Positions 28,548 to 36,900 of a stretch of DNA of 64,000 bases are shown in pieces (within the stretch, counting starts at the first letter, position 1; every line of letters starts with the position of its first letter). The notes under the pieces were generated by a model. That model saw only the letters and a list, made by a program, of their open reading frames with translations, did not search any database and was not told the DNA's origin. The position numbers were made by a program, and so were the translations under genes. This stretch comes from PALSA-1444 sp964291045 (GTDB taxonomy: Bacteria > Chlamydiota > Chlamydiia > Chlamydiales > Rhabdochlamydiaceae), in NCBI RefSeq assembly GCF_964291045.1, contig NZ_OZ197277.1, forward strand, positions 868,001 through 932,000. The letters are read 5' to 3'.

Positions 28548-29066
28548 AGTAAGACCTTTTTTATTAAAATACAATCTTATGTCAATCTTTTATTTATTGA
28601 GAAGAATTAAAAATTATCCAGAAATTTGAAATAAATTATTTATTATTTTTCATAACCATCTTTATATAAAACAGTCTTAAGTTTAAATCTCATTATGTTT
28701 CATAAAACAGGATGAAAAAGTTAAAGATCAAATGACAACTCAATTGATGCTATAGAAATATCTTTTTTATCATGTTGTAAAGCCATCTCATCTAGCCGCT
28801 TAAATTAATAAAAAATAGATCTTCTCTAGATGTTTCCTCCTTTTTGGGTTCTATGGTTTTTTTAATAAATAGGCTCTAGTATGTCCACTCTATATCTTCT
28901 AGGATTCAGAGACATCTGATGAAATTTTGCCTTATAATAAGATCTATTTCTGGCAGAATTTTACTCTATATTATTTTTTAAAAAATTGACTCCGTTTTTT
29001 ATTTAAAACAATAATTGCAATAAATATATGATTAATGCAAAGTTTTTTATAAAAAGGGAGGATTTT
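28548..29066. other. AT-rich intergenic region with a decayed coding fragment and a promoter
   Basis: Divergent spacer between two accessory genes. On the minus strand (about 28721-28856) two frames look coding: KKTIEPKKEETSREDLFFI, ending at a stop, then one base out of frame LDEMALQHDKKDISIASI and a few more residues to a TAA at 28721. This reads like the tail of a frameshifted, degraded gene. The right end holds the promoter of the coiled-coil/ankyrin gene. Nothing else is evident. Confidence 0.4.
28986..29015 (+). promoter_or_regulatory. candidate promoter of coiled-coil/ankyrin copy 2
   Basis: TTGACT (28986-28991) and AATAAT (29010-29015) are separated by 18 bases, each differing from the sigma-70 consensus at one position, about 50 bases before the ATG at 29067. 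A TTGCAA lies exactly 52 bases before the start codon in both this gene and its paralogue (19531 and 29015). Confidence 0.5.
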
Positions 29067-30353
29067 ATGGTTTCACCGCTACAACACGATTTTAACAATC
29101 TTAATGCTCTGATTGAAAGAAAAGAACAAGAGGAGCTTGATTGCAAATCACGTATTGCACTACTTGATCAAGTGATTATGGAAACAGTTCAGCCTAATGG
29201 CCATTTGATCACATGCCAGCTTGAAATCGTTCAAGATCTCCTTACTCAACCAGCTGAGACAAGAGATTTTACACGAATCAATGATACCGTTTCTCAAAAG
29301 CTTCAAGGTATTTGGGAAAAACAAATGAAGAACTTTAATGACTTTTTCTCAACGAAAAATAGCCATATAGAAAATGGACAGCTTTTTAATTTAACCTATG
29401 CAAAGAAAGAAATTCTTCGTCAGCAATTTCAATCTTCTTTGAATAACTCTTTTCAAAAATTTCAAGAAAATATCAGGATTAGTCCCTCTACAAACCTTCA
29501 AATATTAGATCAAAGCCTTAAATTACAAAAAGAGATCAACTCTAAAACACTGGAACAGATTCTTCATAACAAAACCTCTTTAATAACAGAAGTTAACAAC
29601 CTTACCACTCAACGTAAAAAACTTCAAATGACTCTGGTATCAGCTGATGCTGATTCCTCAATGAATATTTGGATTGCATGTCAGCAAGGAGATCTTTCTT
29701 ATTTAATAGAAGAGTTTGAAAAAACAGATAACAAAAATTCTGTTAATACGCCAAATAAAGAAGGGTTGACCCCCCTTCATATTGCAACACTTTCTAATCA
29801 ACTTGATGTTGTTGAGTGGTTATTAAAAAATCATGCAAATCCAAATCATCAAAACGCTCTAGGTTATCAACCTTTACATGATGCGGCTAAAATGGGATAT
29901 ACTTTGCTAGCACACACTCTAGTTTGTAACAAAGCTAATATCAATGGAAGGGGTGAATACCAAAGAACACCTCTTCATATGGCAGCACATAATGGAAGAA
30001 GTGATATCGCCTCCTTATTGATTCAAAATGGAGCCGATATCAATTTGCAAACTTCTGAAGAAGATCATAAAAAAACACCTCTTCATGATGCTGTCATTCG
30101 GCAACAAGTGCAAACTGCTGTTATTTTATTACAGAGCCCTAAGCTCAATGTTAATATTAGAGATGTTAAAGACTTCACTCCTCTTTACCATGCTGTCATT
30201 GATGGGTCTTTAGATATTGCAACGTTTATCGTTAATCACGTTAGCTGGAAATCTCCTCAAGATAGGAAAGATCCTAACCACCCTTCCCAGCTGCTAACTC
30301 TTTTGCCTAAGAAAAATCAAATTCAAATTGAGCAACTACTCAAAAGAATATAG
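29067..30353 (+). CDS. coiled-coil/ankyrin protein, copy 2
   Basis: A 428-residue paralogue of the protein at 19583, recognisable from the first residues (MVSPLQHDFNNLNALIERKE) to the last (NHPSQLLTLLPK). The same architecture holds: a helical charged N-terminal half, then five ankyrin repeats (LTPLHIATLSNQLDVVE, YQPLHDAAKMGYTLLAH, RTPLHMAAHNGRSDIA, KTPLHDAVIRQQ, FTPLYHAVIDGSLDIA). The frame is open 13 codons further upstream, but the GGGAGG site and alignment with the paralogue place the start here. A hairpin terminator follows. It is followed in convergent direction by a nucleotidyltransferase gene, as if a coiled-coil/ankyrin plus nucleotidyltransferase block had been duplicated and rearranged. 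Confidence 0.88.
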   Translation: MVSPLQHDFNNLNALIERKEQEELDCKSRIALLDQVIMETVQPNGHLITCQLEIVQDLLTQPAETRDFTRINDTVSQKLQGIWEKQMKNFNDFFSTKNSHIENGQLFNLTYAKKEILRQQFQSSLNNSFQKFQENIRISPSTNLQILDQSLKLQKEINSKTLEQILHNKTSLITEVNNLTTQRKKLQMTLVSADADSSMNIWIACQQGDLSYLIEEFEKTDNKNSVNTPNKEGLTPLHIATLSNQLDVVEWLLKNHANPNHQNALGYQPLHDAAKMGYTLLAHTLVCNKANINGRGEYQRTPLHMAAHNGRSDIASLLIQNGADINLQTSEEDHKKTPLHDAVIRQQVQTAVILLQSPKLNVNIRDVKDFTPLYHAVIDGSLDIATFIVNHVSWKSPQDRKDPNHPSQLLTLLPKKNQIQIEQLLKRI

Positions 30354-30382
30354 AAGACATTTTAATTGTGAGCATTCTAATG

Positions 30383-30405
30383 TACCCTAGATTTTATCTA
30401 GGGTA
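30383..30405 (+). terminator. rho-independent-like terminator after coiled-coil/ankyrin copy 2
   Basis: TACCCTAGAT (30383-30392) pairs perfectly with ATCTAGGGTA (30396-30405) around a short loop and is followed by TTTAT. It is the counterpart of the hairpin at 20910-20932. Confidence 0.65.
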
Positions 30406-30518
30406 TTTATAAATTCTCTATCTCCAAAAAAAATATATGTGTAAAAAAAGACTATTTATATTCTTTGGCGTTAGATCCTAAGCCATAACTTCTTGCTGAT
30501 AGCATGATACCGTATCAA

Positions 30519-33500
30519 TCATTCGGGTACTGGCGCTAATTTAAAATAATCAACATCAGTTAAACTCCCCAATAGAATGCAATCATCTCCCTCAAGACGA
30601 CTAGCTTGCATATAAGCTATACAGACAGCTTGAGAGGTAGGGAAAAGCTCTTCCAAAGAAGCTTTAGCAGCTTTGCGGATTTCAATGGCTTTTTGATAAA
30701 ATATAATAGCTTCTCTTAATTTGCCGATTTCATGTAAATAAGCTCCTATACTATGAGCATAGTCACCTATAAGAGAACTGTTTTTTTCCTTCATGGAGAG
30801 TAAAATGTTTAAAGCCTTTCTATGATTCCAAATAGCTCGGTTAGGTTTTTTTACCTTAAAATAGAGAGCACCTATTTGTGTAAAAATATCACTAATTTCA
30901 AGCTGTTTTTCTCGCTTTCCTTTAATTGAAACATTGAGAATATTCTCTTTTGGATAGCTAAGTTTTGCTAAAAGAGCTTCTTCATAGCATCCAATAGCAA
31001 TCTCTAGGGAATGCTCATGGGTTACTTCAAGTAAAAACCCTAGGTTCATGCAGCTATCTGCGTGAAGTTCTTGGTAATTTTCGCGTCCAAGTTGTTTATC
31101 ATATTTGATAAAACCTCTCAGCTCTCCTATGCACTGAATTGCGCGAATAAATTCCCTTTGAGCCTCTAAATATTGTTCAAGATCTTTTAAATGGTGACCT
31201 GCGTGGTTATAATCTTTAGCTAGTGAAAATAATGTATAATTTTTACCAAATTTGAGTAAGACTGCATTCAGCTGTTTATATGCTTGTTCAAATTCTTTAT
31301 GCTTTTTCATCTTGAGTAATGCTGTCGCAATATAACTGTAACACCTAGCAATAATCTTATCTTTTTGAATTCCTTCTTCAAGCTGCTGTGCAAGGGTAAG
31401 CGCTTGCTGAGCCCTTTCAAGAGGGCTCTCTCCTAAGGAACTTATTTCCAGTAAATTTTCTATTGCATCTGTATTCAAGGCAAGAGATCGTTGAATATGC
31501 TTTTTCAATTCCTGAGCATGACTTTGCCTGAAGATATTGTTGTAATCTATATGAGCATCAAATGTTTCCTTATCAAGAGTTTCCTTATAAGGTAGATCCG
31601 TAAATTTTTTTATCGCATGAAAAAATGGTTCAATAAAGTCATAAATTTGAGTAAGTTGCTTTTCTATAGATGGATCAATGTAGAATTTATGAGGATCTTT
31701 ATTTTGATGAGACTCTCTATGAAATACAATTTCCTCTTCACTTTGATAAAATAGATGTGCTTTGATTCTTAATAATAAAACATGATGAAAGGCGTCTTTA
31801 ATTTTTTGAGCGCCATTTTCAGAAAATACATTAAGCTTAACCAAAGCATCAATACGGTCTAAACTGTTTTTCTCTTTAATATTAAAAAATAAAGCAAGGC
31901 TATTGATTACCTCTTGGATAGGACGGTAGAGCTCTTTTTTAATTCCAAATGCCTTGAGCTTTTCTTTTTCTATTGAGAGGTTGGGCTTAAACTCTAAAAG
32001 ATGCTCTTTTAAAAGATACATACCCAGTATTTCATGAAATGGCTTTGAGGCTGGATCTATTTTTTCACAGCTAATACGATCTCGCTCCTCTTCATATTGC
32101 TTAATAAGCTGAAGATCACCGTCTATATAGCCTGTGCTATAAAGAGCATTGGTAAAAATAATATTCTCATTCATTTTTTTAGTTGTAAGAAACTGAATAA
32201 AATAGCTAGGAGTTCCAATCAGCTCATTTTCCCCAATTCCATCAAAACGAAATCCCTTAGGAGTTGGGCTTGGCTCTAATTCTCCAAAAATAGGGTAAGG
32301 AGTTTCTCCAAGATTTGTGATGCGTAATTGTAAAAACCAAGACAATCTTTTAAAATACACTAACGCTTCTGGGGTAGCAGATTCAATCAGAAATCCATAA
32401 TCCAGATCTGAATAAGGACACATCTCTTTTCTTGCCATTGATCCCAGGCTCATTGCTGTCCATCTGACGGGAGGCTCTCCAAAAATAGCAATTCCTTGTT
32501 GAATTAAACTCTTCATAAGATTGGCCAAATGTTGAGTCAGGTTTTTAGAAGCTATAAAAGAGTCTTTCATTTCTGAAGAACATGCCATCCGGCTTGTTTT
32601 AAGATAAAGACGGTATCCTTCTATTAAATGATTCTCTTTTGGAGCTATAAAACCTTGATTTTCAATAAAATTTTGTTCAATTAAACCTATTTTTCTTATG
32701 ATAGCAGCTTCAAGTTCTTGATAGTAATTGCATTCTATATTGTTTTTTAAAATAGCTAAGGCACAGTTTAAAAATTTTGCCGCATTAAGAATGGCCTGGA
32801 ATTTTCTTAAAGGTTTGTTATGATCTACCTCATGACTCTCCTGCATAGAGTAGTCACTTAGCTTGATTAATACCAATATCTGTTCTTTGATAGAACCTGT
32901 TTTCTTAGCCTTTAATAAGCAGTTTGTATAATAGGAAAGCTTATCTGAAGTTACGGGTATTGATGCTGGAGAGGGAATATCAAGTATTTGATGAATCTTC
33001 TCATATTGGCCATGGATAAATAACTGATCAAGGGATGTTTCACAGCCATTATCCCTACAGATTATAAAGGCTCCTTTCTGCAATAAAAGATCTACACTTT
33101 CTACACATTTTTGCTGAGCTGCCCAATATAAAGGAGTGTAGCCTTCATCATCGGGCTCATTTATAGGTGCTTTAGCTTCTAATAAGATACGCACGACTTG
33201 AGGATCAGGACGATGAAAAAATACTTTATGAAGTGGTTGCCTTCCTTTTTTATCCTTTATCTTTAGCAATTCTTTCACATTCGGACGGGTTATAATTTTT
33301 TGAATAATATCTTTATGTCCATAAAAAGCTGCCACATGAAGGATCGTCTCTTGGGTCTCTTTTGAAAATACAGGATTTGCTCCTTCATTAAGTAAATAAC
33401 ATACAACATCTAGATGGCCATGAATCGCAGCTAAATGAAGAGGAGTTCTTTGAAAAAGATCTATGGCATCAATGAGTTTTTCTGATTGAGAAAATAAAGA

Positions 33501-34358
33501 TCTATCAGAGAGGCTTTCTTGAGATAACGCTTTCTTTTTTTCAACTAAAGAGGGATTTAATAAACATGCATCAAGCTTAGAGTGTGCTATGGACACTTCT
33601 TTTTTTAGTAAAATTTTTACACTATTTAAACACCCTTTTTGAGCCGCCCAGTGTAAAGGCTTATATCCTTGATAATCTGTCTCATTGGCACACGCTCCAG
33701 CTTCTAATAAAATTTGCACAATTTGAGAATGGGGTTTTTTGAAAAATACTTTATGAAGAGGCTGCCTCCCTTCTCGATCTTTTATATCTAAAAGTTTTTG
33801 TATTTCTGGATAAACAATCACCTTTCTTAGCATCTCTTCATATCCATAAAAGGCTATAACATGAAGAAGGGTCTCTTGAATCCCCTTTGGAAATAGAGGG
33901 CTTACTCCCATATCAAGTAAATAACATACAACATCTAGATGATTATGGATCACTGCTAAGTAAAGGGGCGTTTGTTGAAAAAGATTTAAAGTGTCGATAG
34001 ATTTTTTAGAAGCGATCTCTTGCTTTATAAAGGAAAGATCTCCCTTAGAAGCTGCTTCATGTAAGCAAAATTCTTGAGAAGGAGTATTTTCTTTTAGATC
34101 AGCGATATCTTGATCTTTTTCTAAATGAAGAGATTTACAAATTTCAGACAGCTCTTTTAACTCTCTTTCTAATGAAGAGCTCCGTTTAGAGGGAATTTCA
34201 CCTCCCTGAGAAATAGAGTAATCAGGAGAATGTTGAATACTCCCCTCTTCTACAGTTTGCTTTTCTTCAAAGATATTATTTTCATTATGAGAGAGCCTCA
34301 AATAAACTGGCTGTGCATGAGGGACTATAGATTTTGAGGATTGGGCAGCTGATAACAT
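30519..34358 (-). CDS. ankyrin-nucleotidyltransferase-TPR protein (GlnD/DUF294-like), copy 2
   Basis: A 1279-residue relative of the protein at 25311. It has two ankyrin blocks (about 95-260 and 290-450) that are themselves a duplicated module: compare FQQTPLYLAVIHNHLDVVCY with FQRTPLHLAAIHGHLDVVCY. Then come the nucleotidyltransferase signature LGSMARKEMCPYSDLDYGFL near 636, a DUF294-C-like helical region (KAFGIKKELYRPIQEVIN), and C-terminal TPRs ending in AIIFYQKAIEIRKAA. Both Asp residues of the SDLD motif are present, so catalysis is plausible. An AAGGA site 8 bases before the ATG supports the start. Probable effector-type enzyme; substrate unknown. Confidence 0.88.
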   Translation of the reverse strand: MLSAAQSSKSIVPHAQPVYLRLSHNENNIFEEKQTVEEGSIQHSPDYSISQGGEIPSKRSSSLERELKELSEICKSLHLEKDQDIADLKENTPSQEFCLHEAASKGDLSFIKQEIASKKSIDTLNLFQQTPLYLAVIHNHLDVVCYLLDMGVSPLFPKGIQETLLHVIAFYGYEEMLRKVIVYPEIQKLLDIKDREGRQPLHKVFFKKPHSQIVQILLEAGACANETDYQGYKPLHWAAQKGCLNSVKILLKKEVSIAHSKLDACLLNPSLVEKKKALSQESLSDRSLFSQSEKLIDAIDLFQRTPLHLAAIHGHLDVVCYLLNEGANPVFSKETQETILHVAAFYGHKDIIQKIITRPNVKELLKIKDKKGRQPLHKVFFHRPDPQVVRILLEAKAPINEPDDEGYTPLYWAAQQKCVESVDLLLQKGAFIICRDNGCETSLDQLFIHGQYEKIHQILDIPSPASIPVTSDKLSYYTNCLLKAKKTGSIKEQILVLIKLSDYSMQESHEVDHNKPLRKFQAILNAAKFLNCALAILKNNIECNYYQELEAAIIRKIGLIEQNFIENQGFIAPKENHLIEGYRLYLKTSRMACSSEMKDSFIASKNLTQHLANLMKSLIQQGIAIFGEPPVRWTAMSLGSMARKEMCPYSDLDYGFLIESATPEALVYFKRLSWFLQLRITNLGETPYPIFGELEPSPTPKGFRFDGIGENELIGTPSYFIQFLTTKKMNENIIFTNALYSTGYIDGDLQLIKQYEEERDRISCEKIDPASKPFHEILGMYLLKEHLLEFKPNLSIEKEKLKAFGIKKELYRPIQEVINSLALFFNIKEKNSLDRIDALVKLNVFSENGAQKIKDAFHHVLLLRIKAHLFYQSEEEIVFHRESHQNKDPHKFYIDPSIEKQLTQIYDFIEPFFHAIKKFTDLPYKETLDKETFDAHIDYNNIFRQSHAQELKKHIQRSLALNTDAIENLLEISSLGESPLERAQQALTLAQQLEEGIQKDKIIARCYSYIATALLKMKKHKEFEQAYKQLNAVLLKFGKNYTLFSLAKDYNHAGHHLKDLEQYLEAQREFIRAIQCIGELRGFIKYDKQLGRENYQELHADSCMNLGFLLEVTHEHSLEIAIGCYEEALLAKLSYPKENILNVSIKGKREKQLEISDIFTQIGALYFKVKKPNRAIWNHRKALNILLSMKEKNSSLIGDYAHSIGAYLHEIGKLREAIIFYQKAIEIRKAAKASLEELFPTSQAVCIAYMQASRLEGDDCILLGSLTDVDYFKLAPVPE

Positions 34359-34438
34359 AATACGTTCCTTGATTCAAAAACACCATGATATGTTGAGCTG
34401 CTAGTCTAGGCGAAAAACTCTTTTATAGAAAACTGAAA

Positions 34439-34472
34439 AAAGAGCTGACTTTTCCTCAAAAAATCAGCTCTT
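34439..34472 (-). terminator. rho-independent terminator of the sugar porter gene
   Basis: On the minus strand AAGAGCTGA and TCAGCTCTT form a 9-base stem (34464-34472 with 34439-34447), followed by a T-run, 18 bases after the stop of the MFS gene. Confidence 0.75.
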
Positions 34473-34489
34473 AAAAAATAGTATAGAAT

Positions 34490-35698
34490 CTATTCGAGGA
34501 CAATACCTTTAGTCTCTGGAGTTTTTACCCAGACAAATAAAAGGGTGGCTAAACTAAACAGGCCATAGAGAAAAAATATCCCTGATTGAGATAAAAGATG
34601 GCTTAAATCCATAAAAGTGAAGACCACTAAGAAATTGCAGATCCAGCTCACTAACATACAAAGAGAGTATGCTTTTGCCCGGATATTTTGAGGAAACAGT
34701 TCTGAAATCATCAGCTGAGGAATAGGACCTAAGCTAATGGCAAAACAGGCAATGTAGAGCATTAAGCTAAATGTTGCTAACAAGGACGCTGGTGTTCTTG
34801 GAAAAAATGCAAAACTTAAAAATAGTAGCGCTACAATCATGCCAGATAATCCTACCTGTAGTAAGAATTTCCTACCTTTGGTATCAATGAGAAAAAGAGA
34901 AATAATCGTGGAGAAAAAATTTACAGCCCCGATTAAAACGGCAGAAAAAATGGCTTGAGAGGCGGTATGAAACCCGCACAATTTAAAAATAGAGGGAGCA
35001 AAATACAGCACTGCATTAATCCCTGTCAGCTGCTGAAAGCTGCTGATAAAAAGCGCAATCAGAAGCGGTTTTTGATAGACAGGATCTAAAAGCGCCTTCC
35101 AAGAGAACTTTGATTCTTGAGTAGATACTTTAGTAGAGGCTTTAACCGGTTTTTTAGAATCAGGAAGAAAGATAAATCCTACAAAGTGCACTACTGCAGG
35201 AATGAGGGATAAAGCAAACATCATTCTCCAAGACCCATTACCAGAGAGCATATACCCAGTGCCATAGGCAACAAGTATCCCTAAAGTAAGAGCTAATTGA
35301 TAGTAGGCTACAAGCTTTCCCCTCTCTTTAGAAGGAGCCATTTCAGCAATGTACATCGGCCCTATGACAGAAATGATACCTAGCGCTACCCCTTGGATGA
35401 TTCTTCCTAAGATGATGACGGTGACATCAGTTGCCAAGCTCACCATCAGAGCTCCTATAAAAAAGAGGAGGGCAACGCCTTGCTGACCTTTTTTTCTCCC
35501 AAAAAAATCGGCAATATCGCCTCCTGCTAAAGAGCCAGCTAGGGCTCCCATGAGGACAGAACTTACAACAAACCCTTGTTGAGTTAAGCCTAAGTTATAG
35601 GCTGGGGTAAGAAATAAAATCGCACTTGCCATAATCGCAACTGCATACCCGAATTGAAATCCACCAAGCACAGCAATCAATAATTTCCACAATTCCAT
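34490..35698 (-). CDS. MFS sugar porter-family transporter
   Basis: A 402-residue integral membrane protein with about 12 hydrophobic segments. Sugar-porter signatures are present: DFFGRKKGQQG between TM2 and TM3, AEMAPSKERGKLVAYYQL after TM4, QQLTGINAVLYFAPSIF in TM7, DTKGRKFLLQVG between TM8 and TM9, and PQLMISELFPQNIRAKAYS near TM10, ending VKTPETKG. This matches the XylE/GLUT family of proton or facilitated sugar transporters, although it is at the short end. The substrate is not readable. An AAGGAG site precedes the ATG. It follows rlmI by 56 bases in the same direction and ends with a clear terminator. Confidence 0.88.
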   Translation of the reverse strand: MELWKLLIAVLGGFQFGYAVAIMASAILFLTPAYNLGLTQQGFVVSSVLMGALAGSLAGGDIADFFGRKKGQQGVALLFFIGALMVSLATDVTVIILGRIIQGVALGIISVIGPMYIAEMAPSKERGKLVAYYQLALTLGILVAYGTGYMLSGNGSWRMMFALSLIPAVVHFVGFIFLPDSKKPVKASTKVSTQESKFSWKALLDPVYQKPLLIALFISSFQQLTGINAVLYFAPSIFKLCGFHTASQAIFSAVLIGAVNFFSTIISLFLIDTKGRKFLLQVGLSGMIVALLFLSFAFFPRTPASLLATFSLMLYIACFAISLGPIPQLMISELFPQNIRAKAYSLCMLVSWICNFLVVFTFMDLSHLLSQSGIFFLYGLFSLATLLFVWVKTPETKGIVLE

Positions 35699-35754
35699 AG
35701 AAACTCCTTAAAAGGTGATGATCTCTTAAGAAGAGCATGGAATGAGTTGCCTTT

Positions 35755-36900
35755 CTATTCAAGGAATAAAATTAGGCTCTTTAAATAGTCCCCTTCTGGA
35801 TGATACAGCGATACAGGGTGATCAAACGCTTGCATATGCCTGCGTAAAATCCTTACATGCCTCCCTGTTTCTGCTGCAGCTTGAAAAATAATTTGTTGAA
35901 ATAAATCTTGATCCATATAAGCTGAGCAGCTACTTGTCACAAGAATCGACTGCGCTGGCATCTTTTGAAAGACATGTCTATGAAGCTCACGGTATCCACT
36001 CGATGCTTGAGCAATATCTTGCCGCTTTTTCACAAACGCTGGAGGATCTAAAATCACAAGATCAAAATCTAAAGGATCTTCTTCTAAAAAGGTAAAGACA
36101 TCGCTATTTTGAATGGTGTGCTTACCTTCATCAAACGCATGTCTTTTCATCAAATGACACGCCTCTTCTGAAATTTCAACACTTGTCACAGAAATAGCTC
36201 CTCCTTTGAGAGCAGAGAGAGAAAAGCCGCCTGTATAAGCAAAACAGTTAAGTACCCTTGCCCCTTGGCTCAAATGACACACCTCTTTACGCATCTCTCT
36301 TTGATCAATGAAAAATCCTGTCTTTTGCCCTTCAAGAGGACGCACAAGAAAAGAGAGCCCATTTTCTTTAATCCACAGCTCTTTAATCGCTTCTCCATAA
36401 AGAAGCCCTTTTGTATCTAAAAGCCCCTCTTGTCTTCTTGCTGCCGATACCGATTTTTCATAAATGGCTTTAGGATGACAAAGTTCTTTTAGATTTTTGA
36501 TGATGTGGGGTTTGAGACGCTCCATACCCCATGTCGAGATAGAAATGACGAGCGTGTCTTCATATTGATCAACAATTAAACCAGGCAGTTCATCGGATTC
36601 TGCGTTGATGAGTCTTCTTGCAGATTCTAAAACAAGCAAATCTCTCATTAAAATCGCTTGCTTCATTAACTGTGCTAAAGAGACTAAAGGATCTGTTTTA
36701 TCAAAGTTGATCATCCTTCCTGCAATGGAATTTTCTGGATGAAAGTAAGCGTGTCCCAGCAGTTTTTCTTGAAAAGAGTAGACAGGGAAAATATCTCCTG
36801 GCGCGTGAGAAGGTCTTGATTGAATCGCCCCTGAAAAAATCCAGGGGTGTTTATTCAATATAGACTTTTCCTTACCCTCTTTTAGGATGACATAAGACAT
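35755..36900 (-). CDS. rlmI: class I rRNA methyltransferase, RlmI-like (23S rRNA C1962 m5C)
   Basis: A 381-residue protein: an N-terminal PUA domain (KEGKEKSILNKHPWIFSGAI), a connector, and a Rossmann methyltransferase domain with VLNCFAYTGGFSLSAL (SAM motif I, about residues 218-233), VTSVEISEEACHLMKRHA, and the catalytic VILDPPAFVKK, then SILVTSSCSAYM carrying the Cys of m5C enzymes. RlmI methylates C5 of C1962 in 23S rRNA using S-adenosylmethionine. The start overlaps the end of rimO by 19 bases, which suggests translational coupling of two ribosome-modifying enzymes. Related uncharacterised members of the family are the alternative. Confidence 0.88.
   Translation of the reverse strand: MSYVILKEGKEKSILNKHPWIFSGAIQSRPSHAPGDIFPVYSFQEKLLGHAYFHPENSIAGRMINFDKTDPLVSLAQLMKQAILMRDLLVLESARRLINAESDELPGLIVDQYEDTLVISISTWGMERLKPHIIKNLKELCHPKAIYEKSVSAARRQEGLLDTKGLLYGEAIKELWIKENGLSFLVRPLEGQKTGFFIDQREMRKEVCHLSQGARVLNCFAYTGGFSLSALKGGAISVTSVEISEEACHLMKRHAFDEGKHTIQNSDVFTFLEEDPLDFDLVILDPPAFVKKRQDIAQASSGYRELHRHVFQKMPAQSILVTSSCSAYMDQDLFQQIIFQAAAETGRHVRILRRHMQAFDHPVSLYHPEGDYLKSLILFLE

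Noticed and set aside
8966..34358. Repeated ankyrin-coding segments considered as a CRISPR or DNA repeat array
   Set aside because: The repetition is at protein level with 33-residue periodicity and varied DNA; there are no uniform direct repeats with spacers.
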